Assembly (NCBI GenBank): GCA_947497185.1
Contig: CANMFL010000004.1
Span: 186,001-250,000, forward strand
DNA: 64,000 nucleotides
Source: an uncultured Paracoccaceae bacterium
GTDB lineage: Bacteria > Pseudomonadota > Alphaproteobacteria > Rhodobacterales > Rhodobacteraceae
Reading direction: 5' to 3'
The translations under genes were made by a program, and so were the position numbers. The notes under the pieces are model-generated. The model searched no databases, was not told where the DNA came from, and worked only from the letters and a program-made list of their open reading frames with translations. Positions 34,105 to 43,435 of this stretch are shown piece after piece. Position 1 is the stretch's first letter. Each line of letters begins with the position of its first letter.

Positions 34105-35610
34105 TCAATCATCCTGCATAAACGGGTTTTCAACGCGCGGCCAAATGTCGGGTCGCACGAAACGGTAGGGGTTAGTCGCTGGATCATTCGGATAAGGTTT
34201 TCCCGCCGAACAATACAGAATTTCAGAGGCAATCGGCGCGAAAGCTGCATAGAAGTGGTTGGTGGATTTAATCACCAAAATCTTCTGCGCCAATGGATCA
34301 ATCCCCATCGCAGTGAACAGCGACGGATCATAGCTTTGGGCGCGGACGGTGTTCAGGATCACGTCGATGCCGATCTCTTTACCGTCACCATCGAGCAAGG
34401 CAATCCGTGCTGCTGGACCAAACGGCACCACGCTTTCACCAAACACCATTTCTGCCGTTTCGGACAGGGTCACGACCTTGATCATCGCATCCACAGGGTC
34501 GCCCGTCAGTGGCGCCGACTTTGCACCAAAGCGCAGCGGCATCACAGCACCTTCACCGGCGGCCATGCATAATTGCACCGCAATCGGGTCCCAAATCGTG
34601 CCAACAGCAACACCAGTTGCGGCTTGGGCGATCAATTCTTTTAGCACCACAGTCGCGTCACCCGCCGTACCACCACCCGGATTGTCCCACATGTCAGCCA
34701 AGACAACGGGCCCATCTTTGGACGCTATCGCGGCACGCACAGCCGCATGTTCATCCATTGACGGCATCAAATGCTTGCCACGGTTCGCGAATAACTCCTG
34801 ACCCAAGCGTTCGGCTGTCGCCTCGCCATGGGCCGCCGCGTCATCCGTAATCACGATCATCTTTGTGCCCATCTCAGGCACATCACCCGCCATAAACCCG
34901 TGGATAGCCGACACCGACAGCACCTTAGCATCCGCCTTCTCAAGCGCGAACATCCGGTCAACAAAGCTACGCATTGGTTCGCGTGACGTTGGGAAAACGT
35001 CGATCATCCGACAATCATAAGTCGACATGACCGGCTTAATCCGTCCTTCAAGCGTGTCCACAACCAACGCCCACAGATCAACGGCACGGTCCACGAAATC
35101 CGTATGCGGGAATTCCTTAAATGCAACGAAAAAATCCGCCGCAGCAACGCGTTTCGCGGTCAGATGGCTGTGCGGGTCCAGTTCGGCGCAGACCAAGACG
35201 TCCGGCCCGACAATATCGCGGACCCGCGCGAGCAAATCGCCTTCGGGATCGATGCAGCCTTGCGCGACCATTGCGCCATGCAAGCCCAACACCACCGCAT
35301 CCACAGGCATCGCGGCCTTGAGTTGCGTCAGAATTTCATCGCGCAATCCGACATGCGCAGCCCCAGAGACAAGCCCAGCAGGGTCAGCCCAAGACGCGCT
35401 ACCCTCGATCAAGGTCCAGCCTTGCTCTGCACACACCTTACGCCCCACGGGGATCGGCGCCGTGCATAACGTTGCCGTTGAGGGATGTGCCCCCGGAGCC
35501 GCGTAAAAAGAGGCTTCGAACGCGAGACGGTCAATCACGATGGGCGAAAACGTGTTCGTTTCCGTCGCCATCGCCGCAACAAAAATGCGTTTTGTATCTG
35601 TCGCGGTCAT
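34105..35610 (-). CDS. M81 family metallopeptidase (MlrC-like), first copy
   Basis: A 501-residue member of peptidase family M81, named for MlrC, which ends microcystin degradation. It begins IFVAAMATETNTFSPIV. Metal-binding regions are LGLHGAMV, AELDPHSHL and FKEFPHTDFVD, and the C-terminal half has VLADMWDNPGGGTAGD and IKSTNHFYAAF. The start at 35610 is set by AAGGAAT and leaves two bases after the preceding stop. It shares the family but little sequence with the copy at 40065. Its substrate is unknown; a peptide or amide attached to an amino sugar fits the context. Confidence 0.88.
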   Translation of the reverse strand: MTATDTKRIFVAAMATETNTFSPIVIDRLAFEASFYAAPGAHPSTATLCTAPIPVGRKVCAEQGWTLIEGSASWADPAGLVSGAAHVGLRDEILTQLKAAMPVDAVVLGLHGAMVAQGCIDPEGDLLARVRDIVGPDVLVCAELDPHSHLTAKRVAAADFFVAFKEFPHTDFVDRAVDLWALVVDTLEGRIKPVMSTYDCRMIDVFPTSREPMRSFVDRMFALEKADAKVLSVSAIHGFMAGDVPEMGTKMIVITDDAAAHGEATAERLGQELFANRGKHLMPSMDEHAAVRAAIASKDGPVVLADMWDNPGGGTAGDATVVLKELIAQAATGVAVGTIWDPIAVQLCMAAGEGAVMPLRFGAKSAPLTGDPVDAMIKVVTLSETAEMVFGESVVPFGPAARIALLDGDGKEIGIDVILNTVRAQSYDPSLFTAMGIDPLAQKILVIKSTNHFYAAFAPIASEILYCSAGKPYPNDPATNPYRFVRPDIWPRVENPFMQDD

Positions 35611-35612
35611 TA

Positions 35613-36119
35613 TTATTCCTTGATATGCGGCAGGTATCCAACAAATCCTGCGATTTTCCAACGGCCTTCTTGACGACGACACCAATACAAGGTCTGCCAA
35701 TTCATCCGCTCAGCAGGACCATCGGTGCGCGCCAGATGCCCGTCGAACTTCTTGCGAACCAAGGCGGTATCCCCAGTGATTTCGATCTCTTCCAGTCGAG
35801 TCGCGTTAAAGATGCCGTCGCGCGGATCGCCCTCGTACACCCCAGCATCGCGCCCAACGGCAAAGTCCTGCGCCTGCTTGATCCAATCATCGCGATACGC
35901 TTCCAATGTCGGATAGGCCAAATCGTACTTGTTTGGATCATCCTGAAAATGACCACTCACACCGGTAAAGTTCTCGGCAATAAAGTCGCCAGCCACTGCG
36001 GACCAATCGGCCGTTACAAATGCGTCGATATCGCGCTGCACCAGCATTTCCCAGATTGCGCTACGGTCTGCGTCGGCTTGGGGAAATGGGTTGCGGAAAG
36101 GGTCTCGTTGAGTCGTCAT
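35613..36119 (-). CDS. NTF2-like/SnoaL-fold protein
   Basis: A 168-residue cystatin-like-fold protein. WEMLVQRDIDAFVTADWSAV starts the typical cone-shaped domain and LYWCRRQEGRWKIAGFVGYLP closes it; the latter is the usual WKIAGF-type strand. There are no export signals and no firm catalytic residues, so the function is unknown; the fold hosts isomerases and hydrolases. It is the first gene of the minus-strand operon that runs through M81, the aldolase, nagA and nagK, and it starts 14 bases from the first RpiR-like palindrome. Confidence 0.75.
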   Translation of the reverse strand: MTTQRDPFRNPFPQADADRSAIWEMLVQRDIDAFVTADWSAVAGDFIAENFTGVSGHFQDDPNKYDLAYPTLEAYRDDWIKQAQDFAVGRDAGVYEGDPRDGIFNATRLEEIEITGDTALVRKKFDGHLARTDGPAERMNWQTLYWCRRQEGRWKIAGFVGYLPHIKE

Positions 36120-36133
36120 TTTACTGGTCCCAT

Positions 36134-36219
36134 GAAATTCATTTCTACAATGCAACAATTTCTCTGGAAAAATCCAGATGATTATGCCTCAATAGCGGTG
36201 AAATACGAAAATGAATTTC
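36134..36219. promoter_or_regulatory. Divergent operator region of rpiR and the nagA operon
   Basis: GAAATTCATTTC (36134-36145, perfect palindrome with 2-base centre), TTTC-TCTG-GAAA (36159-36170) and GAAAATGAATTTC (36207-36219) lie in the 202 bases between two divergent genes. RpiR/MurR regulators usually bind such sites as dimers. Confidence 0.6.
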
Positions 36220-36321
36220 GGAAACGTCGAAAATCAGGGATTTGCATGAAAATCGCACGGATAGCGGCAACCCTTTGAATAACGACCATCGCGAATGGAC
36301 CGCACGGCGGCAAGGAGTAAC

Positions 36322-37236
36322 ATGACTGATCCTTCAGATAGCTCATTTGCTGCGGGCACCACTTCTGCCGGTAATCTTATCGTCGCACTGGCCGATGAAG
36401 ATGGTCGCTTGTCTGCGATGGAAAAGAAATTAGCGGAATCGGTCTTGGCCGATGTGAACTATGCCACCAGCGCCTCAATCACTGACATTGCCACCCGCGC
36501 AGGTGTTTCACCGCCCACTGTGACACGGTTCTGTCGCAGATTGGGTTGTGCGTCATTCTCCGACTTCAAGGTGCAACTGGCCAAAAGCGCTTATGTCGGC
36601 CTGCGGTATCTCAAACCTGAATCCGTGACGACAACGCCAGAACAAGTCGCCGAAGATATCGTCACCAAAGCCCAAAACGCGCTTTTCGAAATGCACCGCT
36701 CGCTTGATCTCGACGCTGTGAATGCGGCAGTGGCGCTGCTCGCCAAGGCCGAAATGATCTATGCGTTCGGGTCCGGCGGTAACTCTACCATGATCGTCAA
36801 CGAATTGCAGAACCGCCTGTTCCGGCTTGGATCGCGAATTTCTGCGTCGAATGACCACGGGATGAATTTGATGCTGTCCGCCGCAGTCCAGCCCGGCACA
36901 GTTGTGTTCGGATCCTCGATATCAGGCCGCAATATAGAGCTGACGAACTGCTTTGCGCTGCTGCGCGAGCGTGGCGTTCCCACTATTGCACTGACCCAAG
37001 CAGGCACGCCACTGGCTGCGAATGCGGATGTCGTCATTGCGATAGAACTCCCAGAAGGTCGGAACATTTTCAGAGCAACATCAACGCGCTACGCCACACT
37101 GGCCGTCGTCGATATCATCGCGAACCTTGTGGCCTATCAAGACCGCAACAAATCAACGCGGATCTTGCGCGGCATCAAAGAAGAATTGGTTAAGCAACGA
37201 GACGGCGGCGACGATAGCCAAATCTTGGGCGACTAA
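36322..37236 (+). CDS. MurR/RpiR family transcriptional regulator
   Basis: A 304-residue regulator. The N-terminal helix-turn-helix is SITDIATRAGVSPPTVTRFC (about 51-70) followed by GCASFSDFK. A C-terminal SIS domain that binds sugar phosphate starts near 150 with IYAFGSGGNSTMIVNELQ. AAGGAG precedes the start at 36322. It is transcribed divergently from the nagA operon and leads the SDR-GH20-M81-MFS-cutC operon. A phosphosugar such as GlcNAc-6-P or GlcN-6-P is the likely signal, inferred from the operon. Palindromes at 36134-36219 are its probable sites. Confidence 0.92.
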   Translation: MTDPSDSSFAAGTTSAGNLIVALADEDGRLSAMEKKLAESVLADVNYATSASITDIATRAGVSPPTVTRFCRRLGCASFSDFKVQLAKSAYVGLRYLKPESVTTTPEQVAEDIVTKAQNALFEMHRSLDLDAVNAAVALLAKAEMIYAFGSGGNSTMIVNELQNRLFRLGSRISASNDHGMNLMLSAAVQPGTVVFGSSISGRNIELTNCFALLRERGVPTIALTQAGTPLAANADVVIAIELPEGRNIFRATSTRYATLAVVDIIANLVAYQDRNKSTRILRGIKEELVKQRDGGDDSQILGD

Positions 37237-37302
37237 ACATATCTATCCGGTGCGTCAGCGGCCGCGCCGGTCAGGTTCAACTTGCCGCCAACGAGGACTA
37301 CA

Positions 37303-38073
37303 ATGACGTCACGCATTGCCATCATCACCGGAAGCGCCGGCGACATCGGCCGCGCAATTGCTGCCCGCCTGTCAAACGACCACGATATCATTGTCCTTGC
37401 CGACCTTGATTTAGAGGCCGCGACACGTGCCGCTGAAAAACTAGGCGACGGGTTTATGCCGATAAAGTTGGACGTCACCGACGCCGACAGTTGTGCCGCC
37501 ATGGCTACGGCAACAGCGGCGATGGGCGACGTCGTGACGCTTGTGAACAACGCAGGTGCGTCCCGCGCCGTCAGCTTGCACAGCACCTCGGTCGAGAACT
37601 GGCAACTTGATCGGTCATTGAACCTTGATGGCGCGTATTTTGTGTTTCAGGCGCTCGCCGATCAATTGATCGCGTCCAAAGGCGTCATCGTGAACATCGC
37701 ATCCGTCAACGGCATGGGCGTTTTCGGGCACCCCGCTTATTCTGCGGCCAAGGCTGGCATGATCCACCTGACCAAACTGATCGCGGTGGAATACGGCAAA
37801 TACGGCATCCGCGCCAACACAGTCGCCCCCGGCACCGTCCGCACCCAAGCATGGGAAGACCGCGCAGTCGCCAACCCCAATGTGTTCGAAGAAGCGGCAG
37901 AGCATTACGCACTAGGCCGGATCGTCAACCCAGATGATGTCGCCGAAGCCGTCGGTTTTCTCGCGTCACCACTCGCCGCTGCGATTACCGGCGTCTGCCT
38001 GCCCGTCGATTGCGGTTTGACCGCTGGCATCCCCGCCCTTGCCCGTACCTTTAGCCAATCCGACGATTACTAA
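37303..38073 (+). CDS. SDR family oxidoreductase
   Basis: A 256-residue classical short-chain dehydrogenase. The cofactor loop is IITGSAGDIGRAIA with an acidic residue after the second strand (LADLDLE), which favours NAD(H). LVNNAGAS, catalytic Ser in NIASVNG and YSAAKAG (Tyr and Lys) are all present, plus the PG motif in TVAPGTVRT. GAGGA precedes the start at 37303. The substrate is probably a sugar or sugar acid of the amino-sugar route. It follows rpiR by 66 bases and precedes GH20 by 24. Confidence 0.92.
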   Translation: MTSRIAIITGSAGDIGRAIAARLSNDHDIIVLADLDLEAATRAAEKLGDGFMPIKLDVTDADSCAAMATATAAMGDVVTLVNNAGASRAVSLHSTSVENWQLDRSLNLDGAYFVFQALADQLIASKGVIVNIASVNGMGVFGHPAYSAAKAGMIHLTKLIAVEYGKYGIRANTVAPGTVRTQAWEDRAVANPNVFEEAAEHYALGRIVNPDDVAEAVGFLASPLAAAITGVCLPVDCGLTAGIPALARTFSQSDDY

Positions 38074-38097
38074 GATCGCACCCAACAGGACCTCCCG

Positions 38098-40002
38098 ATG
38101 ACCTACTTCCTCGAAAACACATGGCTACCGACGCCCGCCCCCGAAGGCACGTGGGGCTTTACGCTGACGAATTTGTCAGACGCACCGCTGGCCGATTTCA
38201 AACTGTCCCTGACGTCGATTACTCGGATCATGCCGACATATGACCTGAAAGGCGCGACATTCTTGCGCCGCGACGCGAACTTCCATGAATTTGAGCCCGC
38301 CGACGCCACGCCAATCGCACCTGGCGAAAGCTGGACGTTTTCCGTGACAGGCATCAACCGGTCGCCATTCCACCGCAATGACGCGGCCAAAACCGCGTGG
38401 ATCACCCAAGCCGACGGCACGCACACCACAGTCCAAGTCGGCGACCTGATGCACGCGGGAGAAGCACCTGTGCGGCCACGCGAACGCCTGCCCGAAGGCA
38501 AGCTGACGCTTCCTTTTGCGCTACTGCCTTGGCCGAACCAGATCGACGCGACCGCAGGTGCCGCACCTGTCATCCTGCATGCAGCCGACGACGTCACCGT
38601 TGCTGACAAGCGGCTGATGTTGGCGATTGACGCATTGCACACGCGGCTTTTCCCGACTGCACAGACCGTGTTCCAGCTGACACCAGCCCTTGGTGGTCGC
38701 GCTGTGAACTTTGCAGAGGATGCGAGCCTGCCAACCGAAGGCTACCGCATCACATTCGACGACCAGATCACGGTCACGTCTAGTGCTACCGAAGGCCGCC
38801 GTTACGCGCTGATCGCTTTGGCGCAGATGCTGCATGGCGCTTACACCGATCCAGATTACAAATTCCCCGCTACTGGCACAATCGACGACGCCCCGCGCTA
38901 TGACTGGCGCGGGTGCCACCTCGACGTGTCGCGCCATTTCTGGTCCCACGACGAGGTTCTGCGCGTGGTCGATATGCTGGCTTGGCAAAAGCTGAACAAA
39001 TTCCACTGGCACCTGACCGACGACGAAGGCTGGCGCGCTGAAATCCTCGCCTACCCTGAATTGACCCAAGCGGGGGCGACACGCGGCGCAGATGTGCCAG
39101 CAATGTTGCCGCAACTGGGCGACGGATCTGAGACAAAGCACGGGTTCTACACCCAAGACCAGATGCGGGCCGTTGTTGCGCACGCAGGCGACCTTGGCAT
39201 CGAAGTCATGCCCGAAATCGAAATGCCCGGCCACTCGGCCTGCGTTCTGGCCGCACTTCCGCAGCTTGTAGACCCTGATGAACCTGCGAACAGCTATTAT
39301 CCGGTGCAGGGTTATTTCAACAACGCTCTGAACCCCGCGGTGACTGAAACCTTTACCGTGCTGGAAACCGTGTTCGACGAACTCGCCACGATTTTCCCAT
39401 CAAAATACATCCACATCGGCGGCGACGAAGTGGCCAGCAACGCGTGGGTGACGTCACCTTTGGCGCTCGCTTTGATGGAAAAAGAAGGGCTGAAAGGCAC
39501 GTTTGAACTGCAAAGCTGGTTCTTGCGCAAAATCAAAGAGACCCTGACCGCACGCGGAAAAACCATGGTCGGCTGGAACGAGATCGCACATGGCGGCGGC
39601 GTGCCACCCGAAGGCACGTTGCTTATGGCTTGGGAAAACCCGCAGGTCGGGATCGAATTGGCGTCACAAGGCTACGACGTCGTGATGACACCGGGTCAGG
39701 CCTACTACCTCGACATGGTGCAAAGCGACGATTGGCTAGAGAATGGCGCAGGCTGGGCGGGTCCGGTGACGCCAGAACAATCCTACACCTACGAGGCCGA
39801 AGGCGACTTTCCTGCCGAATTGCGCGGTCAAATGCGCGGTGTGCAGGCCTGTATCTGGTGCGAACACTTCACCACACGGCAATGGTTCAACGATCTGGTC
39901 TTCCCGCGTCTGAGCGCAGTGGCAGAAGCCGCATGGACCCAGACCGAGAACAAAGACTGGCTGCGCTTTGCCCGTCAGGTCCGCTTGCACCCTGAACTTT
40001 GA
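38098..40002 (+). CDS. Beta-N-acetylhexosaminidase, GH20
   Basis: A 634-residue glycoside hydrolase. A GH20b-type N-terminal domain (about 1-260) precedes the catalytic barrel with YDWRGCHLDVSRHFW, LNKFHWHLTDDEGW and the catalytic Asp-Glu pair in HIGGDEVASNAW (about 440). WNEIAHGG and the late WTQTENKDW region close the active site. No signal peptide is visible, so the enzyme appears cytosolic and would act on imported oligosaccharides, releasing N-acetylglucosamine by substrate-assisted catalysis. This fits uptake of intact chitooligosaccharides or muropeptide sugars by the ABC system. Confidence 0.95.
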   Translation: MTYFLENTWLPTPAPEGTWGFTLTNLSDAPLADFKLSLTSITRIMPTYDLKGATFLRRDANFHEFEPADATPIAPGESWTFSVTGINRSPFHRNDAAKTAWITQADGTHTTVQVGDLMHAGEAPVRPRERLPEGKLTLPFALLPWPNQIDATAGAAPVILHAADDVTVADKRLMLAIDALHTRLFPTAQTVFQLTPALGGRAVNFAEDASLPTEGYRITFDDQITVTSSATEGRRYALIALAQMLHGAYTDPDYKFPATGTIDDAPRYDWRGCHLDVSRHFWSHDEVLRVVDMLAWQKLNKFHWHLTDDEGWRAEILAYPELTQAGATRGADVPAMLPQLGDGSETKHGFYTQDQMRAVVAHAGDLGIEVMPEIEMPGHSACVLAALPQLVDPDEPANSYYPVQGYFNNALNPAVTETFTVLETVFDELATIFPSKYIHIGGDEVASNAWVTSPLALALMEKEGLKGTFELQSWFLRKIKETLTARGKTMVGWNEIAHGGGVPPEGTLLMAWENPQVGIELASQGYDVVMTPGQAYYLDMVQSDDWLENGAGWAGPVTPEQSYTYEAEGDFPAELRGQMRGVQACIWCEHFTTRQWFNDLVFPRLSAVAEAAWTQTENKDWLRFARQVRLHPEL

Positions 40003-40008
40003 TCAAAC

Positions 40009-40030
40009 GTGGGGCCGTTCGCGGCCCCAC
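40009..40030 (+). terminator. Hairpin after GH20 gene
   Basis: GTGGGGCC-GTTCGC-GGCCCCAC, an 8-bp GC stem 7 bases after the stop. There is no T-run, so it may be an mRNA 3'-end stabiliser or a partial terminator inside the operon. Confidence 0.4.
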
Positions 40031-40064
40031 CCTACTCTGACACCTCCCCAAAGGACCAAAATCC

Positions 40065-41498
40065 ATGCGCATCGCTGTTGGCGGTATCCATACCGAATGT
40101 TCGACCTATTCCCCAGTTTTGATGAACGTCGATGACTTTCACGTCATGCGTGGCGATGACCTGACCGCTGATCCCTATTTCAGGTTCCTGCACGATTTCG
40201 ACGCAACGGTAGCCCCGCTGCTACATGCGCGTGCAGTTCCGGGTGGTCCGCTGTCTGCTGAAACTTACCAAACCTTTAAGGCCGAATTTCTGGAACGGCT
40301 TGAGGCCGCGAAACCCTTTGATGCGGTCTATCTGGCGATGCATGGCGCGATGCATGTGGACGGGATGTTTGACGCCGAAGGCGATTGGATTTCCGCCGTG
40401 CGTGCCGCTGTTGGCCCCGACATGTTGATTTCGGTCAGCTACGATTTGCACGGCAATGTCTCGCAAAAGATCGTCGATCAGGTCGATATTTTCGCAGCCT
40501 ATCGCACAGCGCCGCATATCGACGTGACCGAAACCATGGCCGCGTCTTACGACATGTTGCTCCGTGCAATTAAAACGGGCGAACGGCCCGGCGTGCTACG
40601 CGTACCGGTGCCGCTTCTTTTGCCGGGTGAACGGTCTTCAACGGAAGATGAACCAGGAAAGTCGCTATACGAGGCCTTACCAAACCATGAAAACGCCGAT
40701 GTCTGGCGCACTGATCTGATGATCGGGTACGTCTGGGCGGATGAACCGCGTGCGACAGCCTGTGCCGTTGTCACAGGCACCAGCATTGCCGCTGCCGAGA
40801 CCGCTGGCTGCGCCACGGCAACCGCGTTCTGGGACGTGCGCGACCAATTCCGTTTTGGCCCGACCACTGGTCCGCTGAACGAGATGCTCGATACCGCGGC
40901 CACCGCCACAACCAGCCCCGTCATTCTGGCTGACAGCGGCGACAACCCCACAGGCGGTGGCGTCGGTGATCGCGGCGATGTGCTGTCGGCACTAATTGCA
41001 CGCGATTGGCAGGACGCACTGATCGCAGGCATCACCGATAAGCCTGCGGTTGATGCCTGCTTTGCCAGCAGCACAGGTGCCACCGTATCCTTAAAAATCG
41101 GCGCGTCGCTTGATCCTGCTGGCGGCAGTGTCACAGCTGACGCCCAGATCATCACGCTTCATACGGGCAACACGCCAGCAGACCGCCAAGCCGTTGTAAA
41201 AATCGGCGGAATCACCGTTGTGCTGGCAGCTAAGCGCAGACCATATCACGACATCGCAGATTTTACCCTGCTCGGTTTGGACCCCAAAGCAGTGGCGCTG
41301 CTCGTTGTGAAATCAGGCTACCTATCGCCTGAACTCGCGCCAATTGCGAACCCGAACCTGATGGCGTTGACCCAAGGCGTCGTGAACCAAGACATTCCGC
41401 GCCTTGCCAACAAGCACCGCCCAAAAGGCACGGTTCCTTTTGACACTGACACAGATTTCACGCCAACGCCCTGCCCCTCAATCCGGTTCGAAAGCTAG
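40065..41498 (+). CDS. M81 family metallopeptidase (MlrC-like), second copy
   Basis: A 477-residue M81 protein starting RIAVGGIHTECSTYSP. Metal-site regions are LAMHGAMHVDG, SYDLHGNVSQ and YRTAPHIDVTET; ILADSGDNPTGGGVGDRGD marks the C-terminal half. It differs from the 501-residue copy across the regulator, so these are distinct paralogs rather than a fresh duplication. It sits between GH20 and the MFS gene (3-base gap). The substrate is unknown; an amide or peptide bond on a sugar-linked substrate is an inference from context. Confidence 0.88.
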   Translation: MRIAVGGIHTECSTYSPVLMNVDDFHVMRGDDLTADPYFRFLHDFDATVAPLLHARAVPGGPLSAETYQTFKAEFLERLEAAKPFDAVYLAMHGAMHVDGMFDAEGDWISAVRAAVGPDMLISVSYDLHGNVSQKIVDQVDIFAAYRTAPHIDVTETMAASYDMLLRAIKTGERPGVLRVPVPLLLPGERSSTEDEPGKSLYEALPNHENADVWRTDLMIGYVWADEPRATACAVVTGTSIAAAETAGCATATAFWDVRDQFRFGPTTGPLNEMLDTAATATTSPVILADSGDNPTGGGVGDRGDVLSALIARDWQDALIAGITDKPAVDACFASSTGATVSLKIGASLDPAGGSVTADAQIITLHTGNTPADRQAVVKIGGITVVLAAKRRPYHDIADFTLLGLDPKAVALLVVKSGYLSPELAPIANPNLMALTQGVVNQDIPRLANKHRPKGTVPFDTDTDFTPTPCPSIRFES

Positions 41499-41501
41499 TC
41501 A

Positions 41502-42704
41502 ATGAACCCATGGTTATCCATATTGCGCGACCATAAAGTCGTGCGCGCCTCGGCTGCAGCGATTTTTCTCTACGGTTTCGCAGGCGGGGCATCGGCACCC
41601 TATCAGGCTGTCATCGGAATCCGCGAATTGGGCCTGTCGGATAACACCTATGCGGCCGTGGCTTTGGTATCGTCGCTTGCCAATGTGATGCTCGCGATCC
41701 TGAGCGGTTTTTTGTCGGACCGCTTCCAAAGCTACCGCACCCCACTGCTCGTCGTATCGGTTTTTGGCGTCGTCGGATACGGGGCCGTTTGGCTAAACCC
41801 GACACCGCTGACGTTTATCGTGGCAACGGTCGCGCCACTCGCCTTGTTTCACGCCACCAATTCGATGCTCTTTGGCAATGTGCGGGCACACACTGAAACC
41901 TTTGATCCTGACGAAGCCAATATCGCTAATTCACTGATGCGCATGATGGTCTCGCTTGCTTGGGTAATCGTCCCCGGCATTGTCGGCCTGATCTTGGCAA
42001 CCCAAGAGAGCATGATCCTGTCCTACCTCTTTGCGGCAATCGCTGCGGGGGGCTGCTTTTTGATGATCTTGTTTGGCATCCAACCCGACAAACCGCCCCT
42101 GCAAGCGGGTGTTGTTGTGACCCGTCCGCCCGCGATGCTGGAACTCGCCAAGATTTTAGCACCCGGCACCATCATGCGGATTATGGGCATCGCATTGATC
42201 ACCCAAGTCCTATCCGTCAACGGCGCTGTCTTGCCGTTGATTGTCACAGGTCGGGCCAACGGCGTGTCTGCTGACATCGGACTAATCGTCGGATTGGTGG
42301 CCCTACTTGAGGTTGTCTTCATCTTTTTCTGGGCGTGGGTCGTTCGCAAAATCAAAATGACGACGGCACTGATGGTCACGGCAGCATTGTATTGCGTGTA
42401 CTTAGTCTTGCTTTCGTGGACCACGGCACCTTGGCAAGTTTACGCGGTCAGCATCATCGCAGGTTTCGCAGCGGCAGGCGTGATTTCATTGCCGATTAGC
42501 TACCTTCTCGACCTCATCAAAGGCCGTCCAGGACTGTCCGCATCACTGATCGCGGTCAATATGTTCTTGGGCGCAGCGCTTGGCGCGATGTTCTTTGCGC
42601 TTGGCACAACTTTAGGCGGATACGGAACAGCATCGATTTTAGGAGGAATTGGTGGCATCGTCGGTGCAGGGATTCTGTCTTACCTCGAAAGGGACCGCGT
42701 ATGA
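41502..42704 (+). CDS. MFS transporter, SetA-like sugar carrier
   Basis: A 400-residue membrane protein with about 12 predicted helices. The loop between helices 2 and 3 has the MFS motif form GFLSDRFQSYR, and the central loop holds FGIQPDKPPLQAG. SetA-like members export sugars or sugar phosphates, and others import them. Here it probably moves an amino-sugar-related solute. It begins 3 bases after the M81 stop and its last four bases (ATGA) overlap cutC, so the operon is tightly coupled. Confidence 0.83.
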   Translation: MNPWLSILRDHKVVRASAAAIFLYGFAGGASAPYQAVIGIRELGLSDNTYAAVALVSSLANVMLAILSGFLSDRFQSYRTPLLVVSVFGVVGYGAVWLNPTPLTFIVATVAPLALFHATNSMLFGNVRAHTETFDPDEANIANSLMRMMVSLAWVIVPGIVGLILATQESMILSYLFAAIAAGGCFLMILFGIQPDKPPLQAGVVVTRPPAMLELAKILAPGTIMRIMGIALITQVLSVNGAVLPLIVTGRANGVSADIGLIVGLVALLEVVFIFFWAWVVRKIKMTTALMVTAALYCVYLVLLSWTTAPWQVYAVSIIAGFAAAGVISLPISYLLDLIKGRPGLSASLIAVNMFLGAALGAMFFALGTTLGGYGTASILGGIGGIVGAGILSYLERDRV

Positions 42705-43435
42705 TTACCCTCGAAGTCTGCGTTGACGACACGTCCGGGATCATTGCCGCAACCAAAGGTGGGGCCGACCGGATCGAACTTTGCTCTGCTCTTGGTGTCG
42801 GTGGATTGACGCCATCTGCGGGCTTGATGAAGTTCGCGTCCACCTGCCCTCTACCCACAATGGCGATGATCCGTCCCCGCGCGGGCGATTTCGTTTGGAC
42901 CCGTGAAGAACGCATTGCACTGATCAGCGATATTCGGGCGATGCGTTACGCGGGACTGGCTGGTGTCGTCATCGGCGCGTCACTGCCAAACGGCGAATTG
43001 GATCGCGACGCACTCGAACAAATGGTCAAAGCGGCCAATGGTCTGGACATCACATTGCACCGCGCAATTGACCTGACGCCCGATGTTGATGGGGCATTGC
43101 GGATCTGCCGTGACCTCGGAATCAAACGGGTGTTGTCATCAGGCGGGGCAAAAACTGCGATTGCGGGAATAGATCGGTTGGCGAAAATGGCGACGCACCA
43201 TGTTTCCGTCATGCCGGGCGGCGGGGTCAACGCGCAAAACGTCGCCGAATTGGCGGCCCGCTTTCCACTAACCGAAGTCCACGCGTCTTGCTCTGTCGCA
43301 CGACCCGCCCCCGAAAACCCGATGATTTCAGAATTCGGTTTTCTTCCTGAAGGGGCGCGGGCGACTGACGCTGCCAGCGTCGCCGCCCTACGCGTTGCGT
43401 TAAATCAAATCACGACGTCGCGCACTTCGGGGTGA
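42701..43435 (+). CDS. cutC: CutC family protein
   Basis: A 244-residue TIM-barrel protein. It begins ITLEVCVDDTSGIIAA and GGADRIELCSALGVGGLTPS, both CutC family hallmarks, and continues with IRPRAGDFVWT and HRAIDLTPD. CutC was named for copper tolerance, but its biochemical role is uncertain. Its place in amino-sugar loci suggests a metabolic function. It overlaps the convergent nagB by 31 bases at the 3' ends. Confidence 0.92.
   Translation: MITLEVCVDDTSGIIAATKGGADRIELCSALGVGGLTPSAGLMKFASTCPLPTMAMIRPRAGDFVWTREERIALISDIRAMRYAGLAGVVIGASLPNGELDRDALEQMVKAANGLDITLHRAIDLTPDVDGALRICRDLGIKRVLSSGGAKTAIAGIDRLAKMATHHVSVMPGGGVNAQNVAELAARFPLTEVHASCSVARPAPENPMISEFGFLPEGARATDAASVAALRVALNQITTSRTSG

Noticed and set aside
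38521..39234. 237-codon minus-strand frame inside the GH20 gene
   Set aside because: Antisense shadow of the catalytic domain, with no ribosome site or known motif.
40009..40030. Full intrinsic terminator after GH20
   Set aside because: The stem is good but no T-run follows, and the next gene continues the same pathway, so it was kept only as a weak hairpin call.
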